Below, one piece after another: positions 7,462 through 14,813 of a stretch of 17,436 bases of DNA; within the stretch, counting starts at the first letter, position 1; each line of letters opens with the position of its first letter. The stretch lies in the NCBI GenBank assembly GCA_021821225.1, contig JAKACR010000029.1, positions 1 to 17,436 on the forward strand, in the 5' to 3' direction. Made by a program: the position numbers and the translations under genes. The notes under the pieces were generated by a model. It saw nothing but the letters and a program-made list of their open reading frames with translations, was not told the DNA's origin and made no database searches. This DNA is from Bacillota bacterium. GTDB lineage: Bacteria > Bacillota > Bacilli > Alicyclobacillales > SLC66.

Positions 7462-7487
7462 CCCCATTTCCCCATCCCCCATTCCCC
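7462..7487 (-). other. G-quadruplex-type motif behind the CBS gene
   Basis: Read on the minus strand, four G-runs of 4, 5, 4 and 4 bases (7484-7487, 7476-7480, 7470-7473 and 7462-7465) are joined by loops of 3, 2 and 4 bases. This is a textbook quadruplex pattern. It begins 17 bases after the stop codon of the CBS-domain gene, on the strand that would be in its mRNA. No conventional hairpin terminator was found for that gene here. Confidence 0.6.
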
Positions 7488-7503
7488 GCATGGAGAAAGC
7501 CCG

Positions 7504-7929
7504 TCAATGAACCTGTTGTTGCTCCGAAATGCCGCTCAAGGCTTCTCCCGCCTCGTTGACGTGAATGTCGACAACGGCGAGGTCGCCGAGCGCGCAGATG
7601 CCGACCAGACGCCCATTGTCCACCACGGGCAGGCGACGGATCTGCTCTCTGGCCATCAACCTCGCCGCTTCGTGGGCGTCGGTGTCCGGCGAGCACGTGA
7701 CAGGGTTCGTTGCCATGGCTGTGGATGTGGTCATGCTGTCGCACGAGGATCCGTTCGCCACGCATTTGACGACGATGTCGCGGTCGGTGATGATGCCCAC
7801 CAGGCGGTTGTCCTGCACAACCGGAATGGAGCCGACATTCTCCTGTTTCATGAGTTGTGCCGCCTGTGTCAGTGTGGACTCCGGCGTACATGTCGTGACG
7901 TTGGCCGTCATCAATTCGCGGATTTGCAT
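7504..7929 (-). CDS. Two-CBS-domain protein
   Basis: This small cytoplasmic protein (141 residues) is made of a tandem CBS (Bateman) pair, which usually binds adenine nucleotides and acts as an energy sensor or accessory regulator. The first unit opens with MQIRELMTANVTTCTPESTL and ends LVGIITDRDIVVK; the second runs from NPVTCSPDTDAHEAARLM to RRLPVVDNGRLVGICALGDLAV. ATG 7929 is chosen because AGGGGAGG lies 10 bp upstream; the open frame extends further but without a better start. There is no fused enzymatic domain, so the partner is unknown. The gene shares its strand with the DUF4383-like gene upstream, separated by 82 bp. Confidence 0.9.
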   Translation of the reverse strand: MQIRELMTANVTTCTPESTLTQAAQLMKQENVGSIPVVQDNRLVGIITDRDIVVKCVANGSSCDSMTTSTAMATNPVTCSPDTDAHEAARLMAREQIRRLPVVDNGRLVGICALGDLAVVDIHVNEAGEALSGISEQQQVH

Positions 7930-8011
7930 GTGTGCACTGCCTCCCCTGTACATTCTCGGGGGATAGTGTGCGCCAAAAGCAGGCGCTTTACGCACAGGCG
8001 GCCCGTGATTC

Positions 8012-8434
8012 TCACGATGCTTTCCGGTGAGTCAGCCCTTTCCGGCGGGTCAGCCGCGCGAAAAGAGCCTGGCCTGCCCCGTAAAAGCCCCAGATGCCTG
8101 TGAGGGTGTGCAATGCGTTTTCGAGCGGCAGCGGGTAGGGTTGCAGCCAACGCGGGGAAACGGTGCCCACAACGCCCCAGGTGGTGAGTGTGAGCGCGAG
8201 CGCGAGATTGTAGACGCGATGCAGCCGTGCCGTACCGCGGTTGGCCACCGCAATGCCGGTGATGCCGATCACGGCGTGAATGACGGTCATCGTGCCCGAC
8301 AGATTGAACATATTCCACAGGTTGTTCGTAAAGAGGCCCGCTACTGCGAGCAGCAGGTACAGCCACCCGGTGACGCGGGCGTAATTGCGCTCCGCAGACA
8401 GCGGAGCGTTGCTGTTTTGCGCCGCTTCAGCCAC
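8012..8434 (-). CDS. DUF4383-like small integral membrane protein
   Basis: About 140 residues with four hydrophobic segments: TGWLYLLLAVAGLF, MTVIHAVIGITGIAV, LALALTLTTWGVVG, and the TLTGIWGFYGAGQALF stretch before a basic tail. The order and the conserved NLSGTMTVIHAVIGI block resemble DUF4383 proteins, membrane proteins of unknown function. GTG 8434 is chosen because GGGAG stands 10 bp upstream and the product then begins close to the first helix, as in the family. ATG 8497 would add 21 residues but has no ribosome site. Function is unknown. Confidence 0.7.
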   Translation of the reverse strand: MAEAAQNSNAPLSAERNYARVTGWLYLLLAVAGLFTNNLWNMFNLSGTMTVIHAVIGITGIAVANRGTARLHRVYNLALALTLTTWGVVGTVSPRWLQPYPLPLENALHTLTGIWGFYGAGQALFARLTRRKGLTHRKAS

Positions 8435-8520
8435 TTGTCTCACTCTCCCGCCATATGGTTGGTCCTGTCTCATGTATACGGGTGGTTGTACGATCATATG
8501 TCCAGGTGTTGCGGGCACTC

Positions 8521-8683
8521 TATAAGGGGTCGTTCAAAAAGTGGACAGGTAAGACCCACGCAGTGCAAGAAAGCAGCCAGAAATGCGGACCGAGCGTACG
8601 TTTTGGGTACGTGAGGGAGCATTTCTGGCGATGACGCGGCAATGCGCCGGGGAGTTCTGCCCACTTTTTGAACAACCTCTATA
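8521..8683. repeat. MITE-like element with nested inverted repeats
   Basis: A 163-bp non-coding block has matching ends. The left end (8521-8548: TATAAGGGGTCG, then TTCAAAAAGTGG and ACAG) is the inverse of the right end (8657-8683) with only a few differences. Inside lie a perfect 11-bp inverted repeat (GCCAGAAATGC at 8576-8586, GCATTTCTGGC at 8619-8629) and an innermost CGTAC/GTACG pair (8595-8599, 8607-8611), so either strand can fold into one long hairpin. No credible ORF is present. The structure is that of a miniature inverted-repeat element; copies elsewhere in the genome cannot be seen from this window. Confidence 0.7.
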
Positions 8684-8700
8684 AGGGGTCGTTCAAAAAG
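8680..8700. repeat. Extra copy of the MITE left end
   Basis: The outer 21 bases of the element's left end recur here, sharing the TATA of the right end. With the preceding CTC, the same 24 bases stand at 8518-8541 and 8677-8700. The copy ends 9 bp before the AAGGAG ribosome site of the next gene, so it forms part of that gene's leader. It may be the stump of a second, tandem copy. Confidence 0.75.
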
Positions 8701-8719
8701 GAACGGTGAAGGAGTGATG

Positions 8720-8953
8720 ATGGTGGCTGAAAATAAGGCACCTTGGCGCAAGACTCCGCTCGACGACTGGTCGACGGATGTGGATCCGGCGATTTTGGCC
8801 GGGGATGAATGGGTTGACGAGAACGATCCCGGGGCTGTGCGCGCAGCGACGCCGGCCAACACGGGAGATATCACGGCGCGTTCCATGCTTGGCCGCTATA
8901 TGCACCCTGAACATGACGTGAGCTGGCACAACGAGGATTACCGGGATCGATAG
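8720..8953 (+). CDS. Small hypothetical protein, not recognised
   Basis: A 77-residue, acidic, probably soluble protein starting MVAENKAPWRKTPLDDW and rich in Asp, Trp and Asn; it has no membrane segment, signal peptide or cysteine. It is accepted as a gene because AAGGAG (8709-8714) precedes a cluster of starts: ATG 8717, ATG 8720 and GTG 8723. Spacing favours ATG 8720 or GTG 8723. The codon usage is like that of its neighbours. I cannot assign a family or function. Upstream is the MITE-like element; downstream is the separately promoted pst cluster. Confidence 0.6.
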   Translation: MVAENKAPWRKTPLDDWSTDVDPAILAGDEWVDENDPGAVRAATPANTGDITARSMLGRYMHPEHDVSWHNEDYRDR

Positions 8954-9013
8954 CGCCTCGCAGGTCTGTTCTGTTCACCGGGTGGTTTGGATAGCGCCCC
9001 CGTAGGTCTGTTC
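8949..9013 (+). repeat. Imperfect 41-bp-period direct repeat
   Basis: GATAGCGCC followed by AGGTCTGTTC occurs at 8949-8971 and again, with a 1-base insertion and a few substitutions, at 8990-9013. The first copy overlaps the stop codon of the small hypothetical gene. The repeat lies upstream of the pst promoter; no function is apparent. Confidence 0.5.
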
Positions 9014-9047
9014 GCTGGATGGCTGCGAGGTGGCAATCGCGGGGTGA

Positions 9048-9076
9048 TTGATTCTTTCGGCAAACCTCTTTACAAT
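9048..9076 (+). promoter_or_regulatory. SigA promoter for pstCAB
   Basis: TTGATT at 9048-9053 and TACAAT at 9071-9076 with a 17-bp spacer. The predicted start is near 9083, giving a leader of about 50 bases before pstC. I see no convincing PHO-box direct repeats (TTAACA-like, 11-bp spacing) upstream, so PhoP control is not supported by the sequence. Confidence 0.7.
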
Positions 9077-9135
9077 AGTAGCCATTGCAGTGATCCAACA
9101 GCATTTGCGAGTGTTTGTTCAGGATGGGTTGCCTT

Positions 9136-10065
9136 ATGAAACGATTGCGTGCCGGGTGGACAGACAGCCTGTTCGCTGTGGTTCTGTTAGGGTTTGCGCT
9201 TTGTATCGCGGCGGTCGCCGCCCTGTTTGTGTATGAACTGTGCGCCCAGGCGGCGATGGCATTGTCACGGTTTGGTCCGGGGCTGTTTGCCGGGTCGTCC
9301 TGGCGGCCGCTGCAGGGCCATTTTGGCGCGTTGCCTCTGCTTTACGGCACTGCGGTCAGCGCGACAGTCGGCATGGCGCTGGGTGCGGTCGGCGGCGTGT
9401 CGGCGGCGCTGTTTCTCACGCAGTACACCCGGTTTCCGCTTGTGAACTCACTTGGTTCTCTGGTGGATCTGCTGGCGGTCATTCCCGGTGTGGTGTACGG
9501 TCTCTGGGGGCTGTTGGTGCTTGCGCCGTGGCTGCGCGGCGCGGTCGAGCCCGCCTTGGGCAGACTGTTCGGATTCGTGCCGTGGCTGCGCGGCCGGCCG
9601 CATGGCGCCGATCTGCTGGCGGCGGGACTCGTGCTCGGCGTGATGGTGCTGCCCACGGTGACGGCCGTGGCCAAATCTGTGATGAATGCGATTCCTTCCA
9701 ACCTGCGCGAGGGCGCGCTGGCGCTTGGGGCGACCCGTTTTGAGATGGTGAGGCTCATCGTGCTGCCGGGCGCTCGCGCGGGAATCGTCGGAAGTGTGGT
9801 GCTGGCGTTCTCGCGCGCCGTGGGGGAAGCGGTTGCCGTCGCGCTCGTGATCGGACACCGGGCACAGATCGGATGGTCCCTGTTCGCGCCGGGTGAAACC
9901 ATGGCCAGCGCCATCGTACGTGATTTTTCTCCGGAGGCGGGTCGTCTGTACACAGCGGCATTGTACGAAATTGCATTGTTATTGCTTTTGGTGACATCCG
10001 CAACGTATGCGGTGGGCCGGTTGCTCGTCTGGCGGGTGGCGAAGCAGGCCGAGGTCTGGCCATGA
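9136..10065 (+). CDS. pstC: Phosphate ABC transporter permease PstC
   Basis: PstC is one of the two membrane subunits of the high-affinity phosphate importer. The 309 residues contain about six hydrophobic helices: one near 14-35, a pair around 68-95, one around 105-128, one near 160-180, one around 215-240 and a last near 280-300. The cytoplasmic coupling segment (LREGALALGATRFEMVRLIVLP) contacts the ATPase. The following AFSRAVGEAVAVALVIGH and SLFAPGETMASAIVRDF are PstC hallmarks. I chose ATG 9136; an AGGA lies 11 bp upstream, so the site is weak, and ATG 9124 is a possible alternative. The stop overlaps the pstA ATG (ATGA). No pstS precedes it: the promoter is immediately upstream. Confidence 0.9.
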   Translation: MKRLRAGWTDSLFAVVLLGFALCIAAVAALFVYELCAQAAMALSRFGPGLFAGSSWRPLQGHFGALPLLYGTAVSATVGMALGAVGGVSAALFLTQYTRFPLVNSLGSLVDLLAVIPGVVYGLWGLLVLAPWLRGAVEPALGRLFGFVPWLRGRPHGADLLAAGLVLGVMVLPTVTAVAKSVMNAIPSNLREGALALGATRFEMVRLIVLPGARAGIVGSVVLAFSRAVGEAVAVALVIGHRAQIGWSLFAPGETMASAIVRDFSPEAGRLYTAALYEIALLLLLVTSATYAVGRLLVWRVAKQAEVWP

Positions 10066-10892
10066 GAGGGCGGCACCGTGTGCGTCACTTTATCGACTGG
10101 CTGTTTCTGTTCTGGATTGCTTTGATGACTGGGGCGGCCCTCTTTTTGTTGCTCATTCTGGCGGGAACAGTGGCGGCGCAGGGCTTGTCGCCGCTGGCGG
10201 CGGCACTCCTGCGCGGCGGGATTGCAGGTGCGGCGTGGCGCGGCGTCGTGCCCGCGCTGGCGGATTCGCTGCTCGTGGTCGGCATCGGCGCGGCGGCCGC
10301 GGTGCCCGTGGGGCTCGGTGCAGGTTTTTATCTGTCGGAGTGCAGCGGACTTCGGATGGCGAGCGTCATCCGGGCAACCGCGGACGGGCTTTCGGGCGTG
10401 CCATCCATCGTCGCCGGGTTGATGATCTATGCGGCCGTGGTCACCGCGATGGGCAGGGTTTCAGCGCTGGCTGGCGGCCTCGCTCTGGCGACGCTGCTCG
10501 CGCCGACGCTGGCGCGCGCAACGGAACAGACGCTGCTCACGTTGCCGTATGGCTTGCGCGAGGGGGCGAGGGCGCTCGGCGCAACGCGCGCCCAGACATT
10601 GATTTACATCATGCTGCCCACCGCGGGGAGAAGACTTGTGGCGCGCGTGTTGCTCGCGCTGGCGCGGGCGATGGGTGAGACAGCGCCGCTGCTTTTCACC
10701 GCATTCGGTGCGGTCGGAGAGTTCCATGGGTCGCTCTCGTCAGTCGCCCCGCTGCCCGTGGCCGTCTTTGTGGGCGCCGTCGCCCACAGCGCCGCGGGGA
10801 GAGCGCAGGCGTGGAGTGCGGCGCTGGCTCTGCTTGTGACGGTGTTCGCGCTGTATGCGGGCGCGCGGCTGTGCGCTCCCCACGCCGGCTGA
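10062..10892 (+). CDS. pstA: Phosphate ABC transporter permease PstA
   Basis: This is the second membrane subunit of the phosphate importer. The 276 residues show an N-terminal helix (about 14-38), a block of helices from about 63 on, and the coupling segment LPYGLREGARALGATRAQTL followed by LARAMGETAPLLFTAFG, which is diagnostic of PstA. GVPSIVAGLMIY near 105-116 is also a family block. It starts by a four-base overlap with pstC and is followed 20 bp later by pstB. Nothing essential seems missing. Confidence 0.9.
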   Translation: MRGRHRVRHFIDWLFLFWIALMTGAALFLLLILAGTVAAQGLSPLAAALLRGGIAGAAWRGVVPALADSLLVVGIGAAAAVPVGLGAGFYLSECSGLRMASVIRATADGLSGVPSIVAGLMIYAAVVTAMGRVSALAGGLALATLLAPTLARATEQTLLTLPYGLREGARALGATRAQTLIYIMLPTAGRRLVARVLLALARAMGETAPLLFTAFGAVGEFHGSLSSVAPLPVAVFVGAVAHSAAGRAQAWSAALALLVTVFALYAGARLCAPHAG

Positions 10893-10912
10893 CACGCCAC
10901 TCTTGAGGACAT

Positions 10913-11716
10913 GTGATAAACCAAATTCCGATCAGCAAAGAGCATGAGAACGGGGATGGCGGGTTGGGAGAGACGCTGAGAACGCGCGGATTGTTTGCAT
11001 TTTACGGCAAGCAGCAGGTGCTGCGCGACGTGTCGCTGACGATGCGCGAGAATCGCGTTACGGCGATCATTGGGCCGCCCGGTTCTGGAAAATCGACCTT
11101 TGTGCGCTGCCTCAACCGCATGCATGAAATACTGCCCGGCGCCCGGATGGAAGGCTCGGTCGAACTAGGCGGGCAGGATGTCTACAGAATAGATCCAATC
11201 GACGTCAGACGCGCGATTGGCATGGTCTTTTCACGTCCCAACCCATTTCCATCCATGTGCATTTTTGACAATGTGGCGGCGGGTCTGCGCATAAACGGTG
11301 TGCGCAACCGCCCGCGCATCGCGGAACAGGTCGAGCGCTCGCTGCGTTTGGCGAATCTGTGGGAGGATGTCAAGGACCGCCTGCAATTGTCCAGCCAGGG
11401 TCTTTCCAGGGGGCAGCAGCAGTGCCTGTGCATCGCGCGCGCGCTCGCGCTTCAACCGGCCGTGCTGTTGATGGATGAACCGACATCGACGCTCGATCCG
11501 ATCTCGACGCTGCGCATCGAGGAGTTGATTGAACAGATCAAGTCGAGCCACACGATCGTGATGGTGACGCACAATTTGCAACAGGCCGCGCGCGTGGCGG
11601 ACGACACCGCTTTTTTTCTGGATGGCGAACTGATTGAACACGGCGGCACGAGCGAGATCTTCACCAACCCGGTCGACAAGCGCACGGAGGACTATGTAAC
11701 GGGGCGCTTTGGCTAA
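10913..11716 (+). CDS. pstB: Phosphate ABC transporter ATP-binding protein PstB, with unusual motif residues
   Basis: PstB hydrolyses ATP to drive phosphate import through PstC/PstA. The 267 residues contain Walker [10 protein letters not shown], the PstB-specific SRPNPFPSM segment, a signature block [16 protein letters not shown], Walker [14 protein letters not shown] and the switch His in [14 protein letters not shown]. Two positions differ from the family norm. The Q-loop glutamine before RPNPFP is Ser (codon tca), and the usual LSGGQQQRL is LSRGQQQCL. The remaining catalytic residues are present, so hydrolysis may continue, but coupling could be altered. The GTG start follows GAGG at only 4 bp, so the start is less certain. 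No phoU follows; the gene ends in a 4-bp overlap with the convergent lytH gene. Confidence 0.88.
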   Translation: MINQIPISKEHENGDGGLGETLRTRGLFAFYGKQQVLRDVSLTMRENRVTAIIGPPGSGKSTFVRCLNRMHEILPGARMEGSVELGGQDVYRIDPIDVRRAIGMVFSRPNPFPSMCIFDNVAAGLRINGVRNRPRIAEQVERSLRLANLWEDVKDRLQLSSQGLSRGQQQCLCIARALALQPAVLLMDEPTSTLDPISTLRIEELIEQIKSSHTIVMVTHNLQQAARVADDTAFFLDGELIEHGGTSEIFTNPVDKRTEDYVTGRFG

Positions 11717-12771
11717 TGCCGCCGCGCCGTTCGATATGCGATGCCCGCCTTATTCTTTTCCGGATAGATCACCACCTGGGGCATGCGCTCCCAGCGTTTG
11801 AGCAGACCGTATGGATCCATGGCCCATTCTGCCTTTCCGGTGTCCCTGTAGACGCCGAAATGCAGATGGGGAGGAAATTTGCCCGCCGTCCCCGGCCGGC
11901 CGTAGCCGCTGCTGCCCACATAGCCGATGACCTGTCCCGGACGCAGGATGACGCCCTGTTTGAGACCTTTTGCGTAAGAAGAAAGGTGCGCGTAATAAAA
12001 ATAGGTGTTGTCTGCTGCGCGAACGCCGACGCGCCAGCCGCCGAGACGGTTCCAGCCGATGAGCTCCACGTAGCCGTAGCAGACGGAAAGAACTGGCGTA
12101 CCGTACCCGGCAAAGATGTCGGTGCCTTCATGCATCCGCCTTCCACCAAAACTGCGCGCGTCGCCCCAACTGTCCCTGAATGAATAGCTGAAGCGCTTGT
12201 GCACGGGAAATGAGCGTGCATCCAACTGGGTGGTGGAGAATTTCTGAAATACATGGGACAGAGCGATGATGCGTTCCACGGGCGTTTCCTCCGAGTAGTG
12301 CTTCCACAAGACATTGGTGATGTCCTGTTCGGTTGTTCCCTCCGCTGTCAACCAGCGCGCGACGGCCGCCGTACGGTCGTACGGATTGTCCTGGTCGGCT
12401 TTGCCGTCATTGTCCCCATCGATTCCGCGTCCGCAAAAGATCGCGATGCGGGCCGGGTGATGGTCGTACTCTGCGGGATTGCCGACTCCCTGCCACTCCA
12501 CGGCCGGAAAACGGTACCCCACGATGCTGGCCGGTCCGCGCTTGGGACGCACTACGCCGTCCGGCGCACGGGTGGTCGCGCCATACACGTCGACCGCGGC
12601 CAACACATGCCAGCCGACGTGATAACGCTCTGCCGCCCGCATGTACCAGGTCGGAATCGGGTGCTTGATCTGTTCAACGGCAGCGCCAGTCACGGGGACC
12701 GCACCACGCGCACGCGGGACAGAATTCGTGATCACAGCGGACAACAGGATGTCAGCGATCAATGGTCTCAC
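11713..12771 (-). CDS. lytH: LytH-like M23 peptidase (spore cortex L-Ala-D-Glu peptidase)
   Basis: In Bacillus subtilis, LytH trims stem peptides to leave single L-Ala side chains in spore cortex peptidoglycan. The 352-residue product has a short hydrophobic N-terminus (residues 4-16, then ARGA, signal-like). A lysozyme-like helical region follows at 39-185, including [13 protein letters not shown] at 114-126, an Asp-rich loop shared with LytH. The M23 domain at about 205-325 has zinc ligands His214 and Asp218 (HEGTD) and His304 (PHLHF), plus His262 (YYAH) and catalytic-site His302. The match to LytH extends over [15 protein letters not shown] and [24 protein letters not shown] blocks, beyond generic M23. 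GTG 12771 is chosen because it yields the signal-like start. ATG 12888 would extend the frame by 39 residues but has no ribosome site. By homology, expression would be late in the mother cell. Confidence 0.82.
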   Translation of the reverse strand: MRPLIADILLSAVITNSVPRARGAVPVTGAAVEQIKHPIPTWYMRAAERYHVGWHVLAAVDVYGATTRAPDGVVRPKRGPASIVGYRFPAVEWQGVGNPAEYDHHPARIAIFCGRGIDGDNDGKADQDNPYDRTAAVARWLTAEGTTEQDITNVLWKHYSEETPVERIIALSHVFQKFSTTQLDARSFPVHKRFSYSFRDSWGDARSFGGRRMHEGTDIFAGYGTPVLSVCYGYVELIGWNRLGGWRVGVRAADNTYFYYAHLSSYAKGLKQGVILRPGQVIGYVGSSGYGRPGTAGKFPPHLHFGVYRDTGKAEWAMDPYGLLKRWERMPQVVIYPEKNKAGIAYRTARRH

Positions 12772-12926
12772 CTGCCTGTGAGGGTAGTGTGCCTGTATCG
12801 GGCGGAGTTCAGTCAAGCCAAGTTTTTGCGTTGCGGGAAGCTTGAGCCTGCGCGCATAAGGAGAGACGCGGCGCGGACACAATACCATTTGATTTGAATC
12901 ATCATCATCATTCTGGAGGCGATGTC

Positions 12927-13706
12927 ATGCAGCAGAATTTTCAGCAGCAGTTGCAGCGAGCGCAACAAATGTGCTCGAACGCGGCGAATCTTGTTTCGCA
13001 GATCACGCAGGAATTGCAGCAACTGCAGCAGTTGAGCGCGATTTCTTTTGCGCAGGGGCAGACTGCGATGCAATCGACTTACGCCGGAGCGACCGGCCAC
13101 GCAGCGATGCAGCCATCCTATGGCGCCGCGGGTTATGCCCAGCAGCCGTATGCCGGGCAACAATCGTACAGTGGTCAGCAGCCTTACAGCAGCCAGCAAT
13201 CGTATGCCGGGCAGCAGTCGTATAGTGGTCAGCAGCCGTATGCCGGGCAGCAATCGTACAGTGGTCAGCAGCCTTACAGCAGCCAGCAATCATACAGCGG
13301 AACGAGCGTGAATTATGGCGCGCTGTCGGCCGTGATGAATGCAGACCGCATGGACGCATCCAGCAACGCGCCGGGCCGCAGCCATCCTGCGCTAGTGGCG
13401 GCGACGGGCAATTTTGCGGCGGCACAGGCCCATCCTGCCAATATTCAGGCGGTGATGCGCGCGGATCAATTTGCCGGTGACCGGCAGCCGCAGAGCCAGA
13501 CGGCGGCGGGCGCCAGTTGGGGCGGGGCGAGCGCGGGTTTTGGCGCGACAAGTCAGGCGTACGGCAGCGGTGCAACCGCTGGATACGGCGTCACAGGGAT
13601 GAACGACGGCGGAGTGGGCGCAGGCTACGGCATGAGCGCGAGCTTCGGCGGTGGAAGTGGGGCGTTGCAGGCCGTCATGAATGCGGATCGCGTCGCCGCT
13701 TTCTGA
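12927..13706 (+). CDS. Low-complexity protein with Tyr/Gln/Ser hexapeptide repeats
   Basis: I do not recognise this 259-residue protein as a named family. It has four parts. Residues 1-40 form a Gln-rich, probably coiled helix with one Cys. Residues 74-127 are eight tandem hexapeptides of the pattern [S/P]-Y-[S/A]-[G/S]-Q-Q plus a degenerate ninth. Residues 190-245 are Gly/Ala/Ser/Tyr-rich. A short motif AVM-[N/R]-A-D-[R/Q] occurs three times, at 135-141, 175-181 and 249-255, the last almost at the C-terminus. There is no signal peptide or membrane helix. ATG 12927 follows GGAGG at 7 bp. It is divergent from the LytH-like gene; a spore coat or surface role is an inference from that context and the Tyr/Gln/Gly composition. 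Confidence 0.85.
   Translation: MQQNFQQQLQRAQQMCSNAANLVSQITQELQQLQQLSAISFAQGQTAMQSTYAGATGHAAMQPSYGAAGYAQQPYAGQQSYSGQQPYSSQQSYAGQQSYSGQQPYAGQQSYSGQQPYSSQQSYSGTSVNYGALSAVMNADRMDASSNAPGRSHPALVAATGNFAAAQAHPANIQAVMRADQFAGDRQPQSQTAAGASWGGASAGFGATSQAYGSGATAGYGVTGMNDGGVGAGYGMSASFGGGSGALQAVMNADRVAAF
13140..13291 (+). repeat. 90-bp-period DNA duplication inside the hexapeptide region
   Basis: A 62-bp block at 13140-13201 recurs at 13230-13291 with one mismatch (a13160 against g13250). The 90-bp offset equals five hexapeptide codon units. Near-identity at the DNA level, including synonymous positions, points to a recent in-frame duplication, so repeat number probably varies between strains. Confidence 0.85.
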
Positions 13707-13751
13707 CGTATGGCGCAGGTGTGCGGATAGCAGCAATAGCAGCAGGACAGC

Positions 13752-13780
13752 AAAAGGGCCGAACGGGGTTCGGCTCTTTT
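13752..13780. terminator. Bidirectional terminator between the repeat-protein gene and htpX
   Basis: AAAAGGGCCGAAC (13752-13764) and GTTCGGCTCTTTT (13768-13780) pair across a GGG loop with one wobble. The flanking A and T tracts make it work on both strands, which suits two convergent genes. Confidence 0.88.
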
Positions 13781-13844
13781 CTCCATGGCTGGATTACGGT
13801 TCGATTTGATGGCTGGATTGTTGCTTCGACGTGTTGGAGCGCGG

Positions 13845-14708
13845 TCAGATGCGCATCAGGCGCAGGCGGCGAATGCGTTCTTCCACGGGAGGGTGCGTGC
13901 TGAACAGTCCGGCGATCTGCTGCCCGCGCAGCGGATTGACGATGTACATGTGCGCCATGGCCGCCGCTGCGGGCTGTTGTCTGCCGGTCCCTGCACGGGT
14001 GCCAAACCGGGAGGTGTGCCCGAGCCTGGCGAGCGCGTCGGCCAGCGCGTCCGGATCGCGCGTCAGATGGGCCGCACCCGCGTCCGCCTTGTATTCACGC
14101 GAACGGGAGATCGCCAGTTGAACGAGCAGGGCCGCGATCGGAGCGAGGATGATGAACGCCAGATCGGCCAAAATGTTTTGGTTACGATTGTCATTTCCAC
14201 TTCCCATGCCAAAAAACAGTCCCCAGCGCAACAGTTCCGCTATCCATGTGATCGCGCCAGCCAGCGCAGCGGCGAATGAGGCGATAAGAATGTCACGGTG
14301 CCTGATATGAGACATTTCATGTGCCAGGACGCCGGTCAATTCGCGCTCGGACAATGCGTCGAGCAGGCCACGGTTGACCACGATGACCGCCGTCTGCGGA
14401 TTTCGCCCGGTGGCAAACGCGTTGGGGTCGGACGACGGGGCGATGTAGAGCCGGGGCATGGGCAATCCGGCGCGCGTCGCCAGATGGCGGACGATCGTGT
14501 ACAGTTGCGGCGCGCTTCTTTCGCTGACCGGTTTTGCTCCGGCGACGGAAAGCGCGATTTTGTCGCTGTAGAAATAACTGGCCCCGTTGATTCCAAGGGC
14601 GATCAGAAGCGCCACGGTGGCGCCGCCTAAACCGCCGAGTTGCGAACCGAGAAGGACGATGATGGCAGAGAGAATCCCTATCAGGAGCCAGGTCTTGAGC
14701 GTGTTCAC
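13845..14708 (-). CDS. htpX: HtpX membrane zinc metalloprotease
   Basis: HtpX (family M48) degrades misfolded membrane proteins, with the active site facing the cytoplasm. The 287 residues have two N-terminal helices (about 7-24 and 28-45), the motif HEMSH (His130, Glu131, His134), a second helix pair (about 141-160 and 181-200) and the third zinc ligand Glu205 in SREYKADAGA. The end FSTHPPVEERIRRL is typical of the family. GTG 14708 follows AGAAGGG at 6 bp and gives the usual family start (N-T-L-K-T). The ATG at 14753 overlaps the TATAAT element and is unlikely to be used. Confidence 0.93.
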   Translation of the reverse strand: MNTLKTWLLIGILSAIIVLLGSQLGGLGGATVALLIALGINGASYFYSDKIALSVAGAKPVSERSAPQLYTIVRHLATRAGLPMPRLYIAPSSDPNAFATGRNPQTAVIVVNRGLLDALSERELTGVLAHEMSHIRHRDILIASFAAALAGAITWIAELLRWGLFFGMGSGNDNRNQNILADLAFIILAPIAALLVQLAISRSREYKADAGAAHLTRDPDALADALARLGHTSRFGTRAGTGRQQPAAAAMAHMYIVNPLRGQQIAGLFSTHPPVEERIRRLRLMRI

Positions 14709-14751
14709 AAAGAGCCCTTCTTTCGGAGGATTGTACCGTCTTCCCGTGTTC

Positions 14752-14760
14752 ATTATATCA
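14752..14760 (-). promoter_or_regulatory. Extended -10 promoter for htpX
   Basis: The minus strand reads TGA-TATAAT, a perfect -10 with an upstream TGn. No good -35 is found at 16-18 bp. The start would fall near 14745, about 37 bases before the GTG. The divergent gene carries a nearly identical element. Confidence 0.6.
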
Positions 14761-14813
14761 CGCCGCCCTGTGCGCGATTCCATGCGACGGCGCCGTTTAT
14801 GGCCTCCAGGATG

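Noticed and set aside
9342..10088. Minus-strand frame opposite pstC
   Set aside because: Shadow frame with Ser/Thr/Pro-rich composition and no ribosome site.
12894..12926. N-terminal extension with a His run (NHHHH) on the hexapeptide-repeat protein
   Set aside because: The run is an ATC triplet tract upstream of the GGAGG ribosome site; the ATG at 12927 is the better start.
13130..13300. CRISPR-like array
   Set aside because: The repeats are contiguous codon repeats in a coding frame without unique spacers.
13517..13903. Arg/Gly-rich frame overlapping the end of the repeat-protein gene
   Set aside because: Out-of-frame reading through Gly/Ala codons and across the bidirectional terminator.
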